Part shown: one piece after another, positions 1-7,025 of the stretch
Numbering within the stretch: the first letter of the stretch is position 1
How the letters are laid out: each line of letters starts with the position of its first letter
Source of the DNA: CAVSIS01 sp963814875
GTDB lineage: Bacteria; Acidobacteriota; Thermoanaerobaculia; Thermoanaerobaculales; Sulfomarinibacteraceae
Length of the DNA stretch: 64,000 bases
Direction: 5' to 3'
NCBI GenBank assembly: GCA_963814875.1
Contig: CAWFFJ010000040.1
Span: 1-64,000 of the forward strand
Position numbers and translations under genes: made by a program
Notes under the pieces: generated by a model
The model's input: the letters and a program-made list of their open reading frames with translations, nothing else
Told to the model about the DNA's origin: nothing
The model's database searches: none

Positions 1-1080
1 CTCGACGATTTCGATGACGAGAACATCCGGAGTCTCCGCGCGCAAGGCCTCGGCCACCTGGTCGGTGTGCGCGACGATGACGTACTGCGCGTCGTCAAAG
101 GTCGCGTCGAAGAACTGCCGCAGACCGCCGGAGTACGAATCGCCCACGACGAGCAGCCGAGAGGGCCGGTGGCGTGCAGGCTCGACGACCGCAGCGGGGT
201 CGGCGTTCCGTTCAGGAGCGCGAACCCAGACATAGTCCTCGACGAGTGACGACTGAAGCCCCAGGACCTTGACCAGGTCGGCACCCTTCCGTGGTCCGAC
301 TGCCACCCGGAGCTCGTCTCGTCGCACGATCGCCATGGGTGGCGAGGTGCCGAACAGCCTGTCCATGATCGCCTGGTAGGCATGGAAGGCGCCGAGCCCG
401 TCCCAGTGGGAGTCGAGCCGCGAGTAGATCGGGTAGGGTTCGATCCCCTTGGCCGCGAGCAGTGCGGGCCTCAGGTCGAGGAACGACGGTTCCCCTGCCA
501 GCTCGTGGGCAAGCTGGTCCAGCTCGCTCATGCCGGTTTGGTTGCGTCGCACCCAGGCAGGGAGGTGCTCCGGGTAGATCGTGTGCTTGTTGGGTGGGAT
601 TGCGCACACGAAGGCGACACCCCGTCGGCGGGCCCAGTCGCGCCACGCGTGGACCATGCCCACCCACTGCGCGAGGTCTGATGGGGTGAGGGTGTCGACG
701 CCTCTGACCTGCCGCAGCACCTCCTGCTCGTTGGCCAAGAAGAGCCAGCCGTCGTTGCCGATCAGGACCTCACGGCGCGGGGACGGGGTCGCCACCGAGG
801 CCCGCAACAGCAGCCTGACGTGGCCGTGAAGCGCGACCAAGTCCTGGCGAAAGCCGAAGAAGTCGTTCCAGTAGGTGTCGACGGCACCCGGGAGCGCCGC
901 GATCGCCTCACGGCTCCAGGCGAGCTGTGGCGGGTTCGCCGGTGCCCGCTTCTCGGCGAGACGGATCACCGCTGGATCCGGTCCCCACCCGAAGGCGGCA
1001 CCGACCACGGGCGCCACCAGCGCCGCCAGGAAGAGGACGATGAGGACGCGTTCGTAGCTCGCCTGGATCTTCATCGGCAT
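1..1080 (-). CDS. AlgJ/AlgX-like polysaccharide O-acetyltransferase (partial, C-terminus outside window)
   Basis: An SGNH-hydrolase-like protein of the family that works with MBOAT proteins to acetylate exopolysaccharides such as alginate; it would act on the periplasmic side of the inner membrane. 360 codons are visible and the gene runs off the left edge. An N-terminal hydrophobic segment (residues about 9-25) fits a signal anchor. A DSHWDG motif near residue 217 resembles the catalytic Asp-His site of AlgX/AlgJ, and GDSYSGG near residue 313 is the nucleophile block. The ATG shares one base with the stop of the upstream MBOAT gene (TGATG), so the two are translationally coupled, which supports the acetylation role. 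The exact polymer cannot be told from sequence. Confidence 0.8.
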   Translation of the reverse strand, partial: MPMKIQASYERVLIVLFLAALVAPVVGAAFGWGPDPAVIRLAEKRAPANPPQLAWSREAIAALPGAVDTYWNDFFGFRQDLVALHGHVRLLLRASVATPSPRREVLIGNDGWLFLANEQEVLRQVRGVDTLTPSDLAQWVGMVHAWRDWARRRGVAFVCAIPPNKHTIYPEHLPAWVRRNQTGMSELDQLAHELAGEPSFLDLRPALLAAKGIEPYPIYSRLDSHWDGLGAFHAYQAIMDRLFGTSPPMAIVRRDELRVAVGPRKGADLVKVLGLQSSLVEDYVWVRAPERNADPAAVVEPARHRPSRLLVVGDSYSGGLRQFFDATFDDAQYVIVAHTDQVAEALRAETPDVLVIEIVE

Positions 1081-2582
1081 CAGAACCGGAAGTAGATGAA
1101 CGGGTTGTAGGAGCCCGACGCGATTCCGGCGGCCACCAACGCGAAGAGCGCTGCGAGCGAGACGAGACGAGCAGTTGCCACTGACAGCTCCACGGCGAGG
1201 GCGCCGCCGCGGCGGGCCCGCTCGATGGAGGCGCCGAGCCTCCTGCCGAGCGCCGCCACCACCGGTGCCGATCCGACAGCTCCGATAAGCACCGCCAGCA
1301 CGACGTCGTTCTGCAGGTACATCGCCAGCGGGTTCGCCTTCGGATCGGGCGCGCCGCCCACTCCGACCATGACGCCCAGGTAGGAGACCGCATGCCCTAG
1401 GGTGTCGGCACGGAAGAAGACCCAGCCGACCATCACGACCAGCAGGCTGTAGACGTGCTGCACGGCCCTTGGCGAGCGCTGCAACAGCCGCAGCCCGCCG
1501 GCCCGCTCGAGCACCAGGAAGAGCCCATGGTAGGCGCCCCAGACGACGAAGCTCCAGCTCGCCCCGTGCCAGAGGCCGCACAGGAGGAAGACGACCCACA
1601 GGTTGAGATAGGTTCGGAGCGGCGAGACGCGGCTGCCGCCGAGCGGGATGTAGAGGTAGTCCCGGAACCACGTCGACAACGACATGTGCCAGCGTCGCCA
1701 GAACTCCTGGATGGACCGGGACACGTACGGGAAGTTGAAGTTCTCGGGAAAGCGGAAGCCGAACATCAACCCGAGGCCGATCGCCATGTCCGAGTAGCCC
1801 GAGAAGTCGAAGTAGATCTGCAGGGTGTAGGCGACGACACCGAGCCACGCCACTGGGGCGGTCAGGCTCGCTGCAGGGAGGCCGAAGATTGCCTCGGCGG
1901 TCACCGCGACGGTGTTGGCAATCAGGACCTTCTTGGCCAGCCCGACGACGAAACGCTCGATCCCCGCGGCGAAGCCGGAACGAGTCACCTGCCTCTGGAC
2001 GAGCTGCGCGGCGACGTCGCGGTAGCGCACGATCGGGCCGGCAACCAGCTGGGGGAACATCGTGACGAAGGCCGCGAAGTCGATCAGGTTCCGGGTCGCC
2101 TTCACTTCGCCGCGGTAGACGTCGATGCTGTAGCTCATCGACTGGAACGTGTAGAAGCTGACGCCCAGCGGGAGCGTCACCCGAATCACGTCGGCGATGG
2201 TCCAGCTTCCGACGCCGAGGCCGGCCACCCCTGCGTTGAAGCTGTCGACGCCGAAGTTGAAGTACTTGAAGTAGCCGAGCACGGCGAGGTTGGTGCACAC
2301 CGATGCGACGAGAGCCAACCGCTGCACGGCGGTCCGCGGCCCTCCCGGCTCCAGCTGTGCGACCGGTCTGCGCCGCCATCCCCCCGACATGACCAGCCCG
2401 CAGAAGTAGTCCACGAAGGTGGAGAAGATGATGATCCAGACCAGGAAGTTCTCACCCCAGAAGTAGAAGGTGAGGCTGACGAGGAGGAGGAGGAGGTTGC
2501 GGTACCGGCCCGGGGTCACGAAGTACAGGCCGAGAACGACCGGGAGGAACAGGAAGAGAAAGGTCGCTGAGCTGAAGACCAT
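1080..2582 (-). CDS. MBOAT family O-acyltransferase (AlgI/DltB-like)
   Basis: A polytopic inner-membrane acyltransferase of about 500 residues that would pass an acetyl group across the membrane to a periplasmic partner. The family signature is clear: EFWRRWHMSLSTWFRDYLY, then WHGASWSFVVWGAYHG holding the invariant histidine, with hydrophobic segments along the whole length. I chose the ATG that begins MVFSSATFLF, because the in-frame extension upstream is charged and unlike MBOAT N-termini; no strong ribosome binding site is seen at either start. It overlaps the AlgJ-like gene by one base, the classic AlgI-AlgJ arrangement. No polymer synthesis genes are in the window, so the substrate is open. 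Confidence 0.9.
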   Translation of the reverse strand: MVFSSATFLFLFLPVVLGLYFVTPGRYRNLLLLLVSLTFYFWGENFLVWIIIFSTFVDYFCGLVMSGGWRRRPVAQLEPGGPRTAVQRLALVASVCTNLAVLGYFKYFNFGVDSFNAGVAGLGVGSWTIADVIRVTLPLGVSFYTFQSMSYSIDVYRGEVKATRNLIDFAAFVTMFPQLVAGPIVRYRDVAAQLVQRQVTRSGFAAGIERFVVGLAKKVLIANTVAVTAEAIFGLPAASLTAPVAWLGVVAYTLQIYFDFSGYSDMAIGLGLMFGFRFPENFNFPYVSRSIQEFWRRWHMSLSTWFRDYLYIPLGGSRVSPLRTYLNLWVVFLLCGLWHGASWSFVVWGAYHGLFLVLERAGGLRLLQRSPRAVQHVYSLLVVMVGWVFFRADTLGHAVSYLGVMVGVGGAPDPKANPLAMYLQNDVVLAVLIGAVGSAPVVAALGRRLGASIERARRGGALAVELSVATARLVSLAALFALVAAGIASGSYNPFIYFRF

Positions 2583-2978
2583 GTGTGGTGCAATCCCCAA
2601 GGAATCCAGATCACGAGTAGGTTTCCGGTGCCGGGGCAACCTGACTGTCAGTCCGGACGCAGCGCGTCGTCGGGGGAAGATACCACGAGGTCAGGCACGG
2701 CCCGGCGCGGGTCTCGGCCTTTCCAGTGCGAGGCGTCACCCAGGTGTGTGGAGACCTGGGCGTCGACGGCATCCTTCGGGAGGCGTGAAGCCCTGCCCTC
2801 GTCCGGTTCCCGGCCCGTGCTCGGCGTACTGCTCCTCAAAATGAGCCTCTCGAAGCCCATTACGGTGCTCCGAAAGCCACCGTCTATCCGTGAGCCCGGC
2901 ACTTCCAGGGCGGACTCTGAGCCACGGGTTGCGCGTGAGATGCGGGGCGGACGGTGGACGCGTCGCAGGAGGGAGGCA
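2583..2978. other. Stretch without a recognised gene
   Basis: About 400 bases lie between the MBOAT start and the end of the toxin gene. Open frames here have biased, low-information composition and no recognisable domain. No clear promoter or terminator was found. The upstream signals of the MBOAT-AlgJ operon should lie here. Confidence 0.5.
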
Positions 2979-3329
2979 TCAGTGGCGCCAACGCTCGAGC
3001 GTCTCCTCGCACCCGACAGCCACGGCCAAGGCCCGGCAGACGCTCGCCATCATGGCGTCGTCGACATGCCCGACGTACTGCGCGAGCCGCGACCGGTCGA
3101 CGGTCTGGACGTGGTCGAGGTTGACCGCCGAGGTCGTCTTCAGGCCCTGATCGACCCCGACGATGACCTCGCTCGGCACGCCGTGGACGGTCGAGGTGAT
3201 TGGCGCGACCATGACCGTGCGCAGCAGCGGGATCACGCTTGGCCGGCTGAGTACGAGCACCGGGCGGCGTTTGTCCGGCTTGGAGAAGGCGTACATCCAG
3301 ATGTCGCCCCGGCTCACCCGTCGGGCCAC
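2979..3329 (-). CDS. MazF/PemK-family endoribonuclease toxin
   Basis: A 116-residue type II toxin of the MazF/PemK fold, expected to cleave mRNA. Family features are in order: the SRGDIWMYAF start strand, RRPVLVLSRP, VAPITST followed by a GVPSEV strand, and SAVNLDHVQTVDRSRL near the C-terminus. The GTG start is chosen because it gives the usual N-terminus and overlaps the end of the antitoxin gene by 16 bases, typical of coupled toxin-antitoxin pairs. The upstream ribbon-helix-helix antitoxin supports the call. RNA sequence specificity cannot be predicted. Confidence 0.88.
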   Translation of the reverse strand: MARRVSRGDIWMYAFSKPDKRRPVLVLSRPSVIPLLRTVMVAPITSTVHGVPSEVIVGVDQGLKTTSAVNLDHVQTVDRSRLAQYVGHVDDAMMASVCRALAVAVGCEETLERWRH

Positions 3330-3547
3330 GAGCCCTCCTCGTCCCAGCCTTGAAGCTCCTCGCTCACGGCCAGCCCGTCGCCGTATCCGGCGCGGTAGCT
3401 GGCGTCCAGGGCGGCGCGCCTCCTGCGCTGGAGGTACCACGCGGCGAGCTCGCGCAGCACCTGCGAGCGGCCGAGCTGCTGCACCCTCTCGTCCCGGTCG
3501 AGGTTCGCCAGCAGCTCGTCGTCGAAGAGAACCTGTACAGGCTTCAT
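3314..3547 (-). CDS. Ribbon-helix-helix antitoxin, MazE-like partner
   Basis: A 77-residue acidic protein with an N-terminal beta strand (KPVQVLFDDELL) and helices containing RSQVLRELAAWYL, the usual layout of ribbon-helix-helix antitoxins that bind their own promoter. The acidic C-terminal tail (EELQGWDEEGSWPDG) would be the toxin-neutralising part. The ATG at 3547 follows a near-consensus promoter by only six bases, so the transcript is probably leaderless. It overlaps the MazF-like toxin by 16 bases. Autoregulation by the pair is expected from the family, not shown here. Confidence 0.82.
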   Translation of the reverse strand: MKPVQVLFDDELLANLDRDERVQQLGRSQVLRELAAWYLQRRRRAALDASYRAGYGDGLAVSEELQGWDEEGSWPDG

Positions 3548-3553
3548 GTTGAT

Positions 3554-3582
3554 ATTGTATGTTGGCTCATCATGTGTGTCCA
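3554..3582 (-). promoter_or_regulatory. Near-consensus sigma70 promoter of the toxin-antitoxin operon
   Basis: On the minus strand there is a -35 TGGACA (3577-3582), a 17-base spacer and a -10 TACAAT (3554-3559). Six bases separate the -10 from the antitoxin ATG, so the start point would fall at or next to the start codon. It is the most AT-rich spot of the neighbourhood. Confidence 0.7.
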
Positions 3583-3655
3583 GCTCCAGACCGACGATCA
3601 CGTGTCGGCGTTACGGACTGGGGGCTCCTCCCACCAAGCGTCTCTCAGTTGCCGA

Positions 3656-3741
3656 GATGCACGTAGTGCATCAGAGGATTTCGAGGCGCAGAGAGCCTTG
3701 GGGCGCTAGCCGCCCCAAGGCTCTCTGCGCCTCGAAATCCT
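3656..3741. repeat. Paired hairpin element, copy A
   Basis: A 7-bp perfect stem GATGCAC / GTGCATC with loop GTA (3656-3672) is followed by a 31-bp perfect inverted repeat (3675-3705 and 3711-3741) with loop CTAGC. The outer end of the long stem touches the TAG stop of the minus-strand gene that ends at 3740. There is no U-tract, so it is not a classical intrinsic terminator, though it may end or protect the transcript. The same two-part plan recurs at four other gene ends in the window. Confidence 0.85.
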
Positions 3742-4240
3742 AGAAGAGCTTCCCGAGCATCACCGCCAGGCCTGCCAGCGCCGACGCCCGGGTGGTCACC
3801 CAGCCGACCTTCTCCCAGGTGTTGAGGTCCTTCCACTCCTTGGGCTTGAGGGAGAACATGGCGAGGTCGAAGGTGGCATTGGGCCCGACGTCCCAGCGGA
3901 TCGCGGTGGGCAGCGCGATGACGTAGGGCGGGATGACGCCGGCGCGAGCGCCGGACGGGTAGTCGCCGTAGAGCCCGAGCTGGGCCGTGGTCGAGTACAG
4001 GGGGTCGAGGAAGAGCTGGTAGTCGTTGGGCGCCAGCGCCGGCAGGCTGGACAGGTCGAGGTGGAAGCTGGGCTTTGCCGGCGCCTCGGCGGCGGGTTCG
4101 GTGGAGAGAGCGGGGGAGTCCAGCACACGAGCCAACGCCTCCGCCGTCGGGGTCTGCGCTGGCTGGGGAGTCGTGTCCTGGGCCGAGGCCGCACCGAGCG
4201 CGGTCGCCAGCAGGGCAGCGAGCAGCAGAGCGTGTCGCAT
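3740..4240 (-). CDS. Small secreted protein of unknown function
   Basis: 166 residues. The N-terminus is a clear Sec signal peptide (MRHALLLAALLATALG, cleavage likely after ASA), then a Pro/Thr/Ala-rich linker and a domain rich in aromatic residues (DPLYSTTAQLGLYGDYP), ending with a short hydrophobic stretch. I do not recognise the family. The start at 4240 is set by GGGAGG upstream and by the signal peptide. It lies 41 bases after tryptophanase on the same strand and may be co-transcribed. Probably periplasmic or outer-membrane associated. Confidence 0.7.
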   Translation of the reverse strand: MRHALLLAALLATALGAASAQDTTPQPAQTPTAEALARVLDSPALSTEPAAEAPAKPSFHLDLSSLPALAPNDYQLFLDPLYSTTAQLGLYGDYPSGARAGVIPPYVIALPTAIRWDVGPNATFDLAMFSLKPKEWKDLNTWEKVGWVTTRASALAGLAVMLGKLF

Positions 4241-4281
4241 GCGGCCTCCCCGGCAAAGATCGGTGCTCGACCGGCGCACTG

Positions 4282-5667
4282 TCAAGGACCGGTCGGACCC
4301 GTTGGGTCGAAGGTGGCGACGAACTGGGCGAGCTGCGGCGGTCGATAGCGGAAGGTCAGACCACCGATGTCGTGCCGCTGCTGGTGGAGCTCGACCAGCG
4401 TCCGGGCGGCGTAGGCGAGGTGGCTCCAGGTGTAGACCCGGCGCGGGATGGCGAGCCGCGTGAGGTCAAGCGCCGGCCAGCGCCACGCGCCGGACGAGTC
4501 CGGCCGGCCGGACATCACGTTGCCGGCCTCCCAGGTGCGCACGCCGCTCGCGACGTAGTAGGCGACCGAGAGCGACCACGCCGGCAGCTGTTCGTCCGGC
4601 AGGTGGTCGCAGAAGGCCCGTCCGTCGACGTAGACCGCGTGGCCGCCGAAGGGCCGCACCACCGGCACACCAGCCTCGGCAAGCTCTCGGCCGAGGCGTT
4701 CGACGGTGGCAACCCGCCAGGCGAGATGGGCCTCGTCGAGCATCTCGTGCAGGGCGACCGCAATGCCCTCGAGGTCGCGCCCCGCGAGCCCGCCGGCGGT
4801 AGGGATGCCCTCCGAGACCAAAAGCTGGACCCGGATCCGTTCGGCCCAGTCGTCGTCGTCGAGGGCAATGAGCCCGCCGCAGTTGCCGAGGGCGTCCTTC
4901 TTGGCGCTCATGAACACGCCGTCGGCGAGCGCGAAGAGGTCGTGCGCGACCTCGCGGGGGGTGCGGCCGGCGTGCTCGGGCTCGCGCCGGGTGATCAGGA
5001 AGGCGTTCTCCGCCACCCGTGCGGCGTCGAGCAGGAGCGGCACGCCCCGAGCCCGGCACAGCTCGGAGGCGGCGCGCAGGTTGGCGAGGCTGACCGGCTG
5101 GCCGCCGCCCGAGTTGTCGGTCACCGTCAGCACCACGAAGGCGATGCGCTCGCGTCCGAGCTCATCGAGCGCGGCCCCGAGCCCTGCGAGGTCGATGTTG
5201 CCCTTGAAGGGGTAGGGGTCCGAGGGATCGCGGTTGGCCGCGATCGGGAGGTCGCGGGCCTCGCCGCCGGCAGCCTCGACGTTGGCGCGGGTGGTGGCGA
5301 ACAGAGTGTTACCGAGGACGACCTGCCCCGGGCGCACCACGGCGGCGCACAGCAGGTGCTCGGCGGCGCGGCCCTGGTGGCAGGGGATGACATGGCGGTG
5401 GCCGGTCAATGCGCGCGCGGCCTCGGCGAAGCGGTAGAACGAGCGCGAGCCTGAGAAGGACTCGTCGGAGCCGTGCATGGCGGCCCACTGGGCGACCGAC
5501 AAGGCGGACACGCCGGAATCGGTCTCGAGGTCGATCAGGACCTGCTCGGAGCGCAGCAGGAAGGGGTTGTAGCCGGCCTCCCGGATCCACGCCTCGCGCT
5601 CGGCGCGAGTGGACATGGTGAGCGGCTCCACGACCCGGATCCGGTACGGCTCGAACTCGGGCTCCAC
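4282..5667 (-). CDS. tnaA: Tryptophanase / beta-eliminating lyase
   Basis: A PLP enzyme of 461 residues that would split tryptophan into indole, pyruvate and ammonia; tyrosine phenol-lyase is the close alternative. It aligns from end to end with the family: RIRVVEPL near the start, TDSG, SGSRSFYRFAEA, the HQGRAAEHLL block, NSGGGQPVSLANL, DAAR (PLP Asp near 214) and SAKKDALGNCGG with the PLP lysine near 257. The GTG at 5667 is preferred because GAGGAGG lies five bases before it and the N-terminus then matches the E. coli enzyme. No tnaC leader or tnaB permease is adjacent, so regulation is not the enterobacterial kind. Confidence 0.88.
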   Translation of the reverse strand: MEPEFEPYRIRVVEPLTMSTRAEREAWIREAGYNPFLLRSEQVLIDLETDSGVSALSVAQWAAMHGSDESFSGSRSFYRFAEAARALTGHRHVIPCHQGRAAEHLLCAAVVRPGQVVLGNTLFATTRANVEAAGGEARDLPIAANRDPSDPYPFKGNIDLAGLGAALDELGRERIAFVVLTVTDNSGGGQPVSLANLRAASELCRARGVPLLLDAARVAENAFLITRREPEHAGRTPREVAHDLFALADGVFMSAKKDALGNCGGLIALDDDDWAERIRVQLLVSEGIPTAGGLAGRDLEGIAVALHEMLDEAHLAWRVATVERLGRELAEAGVPVVRPFGGHAVYVDGRAFCDHLPDEQLPAWSLSVAYYVASGVRTWEAGNVMSGRPDSSGAWRWPALDLTRLAIPRRVYTWSHLAYAARTLVELHQQRHDIGGLTFRYRPPQLAQFVATFDPTGPTGP

Positions 5668-5850
5668 GGCGGCCTCCTCGACGCTCAGGTCGAGAAGTGT
5701 AGCGCCGCGAGGCTCGCGAGCGCAGGTTGACACCGATGCGGTCATTCGGGGCCGTTGACGCCCGTTCGGCGCACAGGCAATGAACCGCGACGACGCGAGG
5801 AGCGCAAAGACCCATCGCAGGCTCTTCGAAGTGCGATGAACCTCCAATGC

Positions 5851-5949
5851 GATGAGCAAAGCTCATCACAAGCAACTCGTGCTGCAGAGCCTCTGGCACG
5901 CCGCCGCCTCGCTCGGTCACGATGACGAGGCTCTGCAGTGCGAGGTGCT
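5851..5949. repeat. Paired hairpin element, copy B
   Basis: The short stem is GATGAGC / GCTCATC with loop AAA (5851-5867). The long stem pairs 5871-5893 with 5927-5949, 20 of 23 positions complementary, across a 33-base loop. The far end overlaps the TAG stop of the zinc-ribbon gene that ends at 5948. It has the same order and orientation relative to a minus-strand stop codon as copies A, C, D and E. Confidence 0.8.
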
Positions 5950-6151
5950 AGTGCAGGGTCTGTAAGAGCCCTCCGTCGTGGAGGGCCGCGGCCTCGAGCG
6001 GGACGCGCCCTCCGCAGTGCGGGCAGCGGACGCCCTGTTCGAGCAGGGGAGTGCCCGCGTCGGCGCGGTCGGCGGCGGTCACCTCCCAAGCGGAGAACCC
6101 TTCACCGCAACGGGGGCAGAGGATCTCGACGGGGTCGACGGTCGGGTCCAT
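5948..6151 (-). CDS. Small zinc-ribbon protein
   Basis: 67 residues with two cysteine knuckles, CPRCG near residue 12 and CPHCGG near 43, spaced as in a zinc ribbon. The rest is acidic and unrecognised. The ATG at 6151 follows a strong GGAGGGAGG site. It is divergent from the selenoprotein gene, with about 115 bases between their starts, so they may share control; a functional tie is only a guess. Confidence 0.72.
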   Translation of the reverse strand: MDPTVDPVEILCPRCGEGFSAWEVTAADRADAGTPLLEQGVRCPHCGGRVPLEAAALHDGGLLQTLH

Positions 6152-6265
6152 GATGCCTCCCTCCCGGGCCGGACCACGGTGCGCGTCGGTGGTGCCCTGC
6201 CGCCAATGTAGGGCGTGGGAGCCGCAGGCGCACCTCCCGCCCGGAAGTTTCGTAGACTGTCGTGG

Positions 6266-7003
6266 ATGGTCAGAGTCCGCGATCTCAAGCTGTCGTTGCG
6301 CGTCTTCATCGCCACCTACCGATGGCGCCGGGTGGGGCCGATCCCGTGCGCGCGGCGGACGAGGCCGCTCGGAGAGTGCCGGGTGGCGGTGGTCTCCACC
6401 GCCGGCCTCGTCGCGCCTGGCGACGCGCCATTCGACGACTCCGTTCGCGGCGGCGACTGGAGCTGGCGGCGCATCCCGGCCACGGTTGACATCCAGTCCC
6501 TCGAGGAGCACCACCGGTCGGACTCCTTCGACCACGCCGGAATCACGGCCGACCGCAACCTCGGCATGCCCCTCGACCGCCTGCGCGAGCTCGAGCGCGC
6601 CGGAGAGATCGGCGCCGTCGCCCCGACCCACGTATCGCTGATGGGCTCGATCACGGCGCCCGGGCGGTTGGTCCGGGACACGCTGCCCGCGGTCGCCGAC
6701 CTGCTCGCAGCCGACGGCGTCGACGTCGTCCTGCTGGTCCCGGTGTGACCGATGTGCCACCAGGTGGCCGGTCTGGCCGCCGCGGCGATCGAGCCCCGGG
6801 GGATCGCGACAACCTCGATCACGATGCTGCCGGAGATCACCGCCAAGGTCGGCGTGCCACGAGCGCTCGAGGTGCCGTGGCCGCTCGGCTACCCGCTCGG
6901 CCGGCCCGACGACGCGGACCTGCAACGCCGTGTGCTCCGCGCCGCCCTCGCGCTCACTGAGCGGAGCGACGTTCCCCTCGTCGAGGCCTTCCGAGAGCCA
7001 TGA
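6266..7003 (+). CDS. Selenoprotein of the glycine/sarcosine/betaine/D-proline reductase B family, with in-frame TGA as selenocysteine
   Basis: Read through the TGA at 6746-6748, this gives a 245-residue protein of the GrdB/PrdB family with Sec at position 161 in a UPMCHQ redox motif. The frame continues after the TGA for 85 codons with matching composition and the family-like CHQVAGLAAAAIEPRGIATT block, so the TGA is very unlikely to be a true stop. A hairpin with a GGUCU apical loop, like the loop of the E. coli fdhF SECIS, begins 14 bases after the TGA. Earlier landmarks are VVSTAGLVAPGDAPFDD, then SDSFDHAGITADRNLGMPLDRL and HVSLMGSITAP. In clostridia this subunit carries the selenol that attacks the substrate, but no pyruvoyl subunit or other reductase gene is nearby, so the substrate is unknown. 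Selenocysteine genes are not in the window. Confidence 0.85.
6746..6781 (+). promoter_or_regulatory. Candidate bacterial SECIS element after the UGA codon
   Basis: After the TGA (6746-6748), bases 6763-6769 (GGTGGCC) pair with 6775-6781 (GGCCGCC) in a 7-bp stem with one G-U pair, closing the loop GGTCT (6770-6774). The loop begins 21 nt after the UGA, close to the fdhF spacing, and has the required G and U. An alternative fold (6747-6751 with 6769-6773, and 6756-6760 with 6764-6768) is mutually exclusive. Confidence 0.72.
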
Positions 7004-7025
7004 TCGGCTACTCTGGTTCGCAGGT

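Noticed and set aside
2648..2902. 84-codon minus-strand frame upstream of the MBOAT gene
   Set aside because: No binding site, no domain, low-information composition.
6747..6773. Alternative stem-loop directly at the UGA
   Set aside because: Its loop is too close to the UGA and lacks the G/U loop bases; the hairpin with loop GGUCU fits SECIS rules better.
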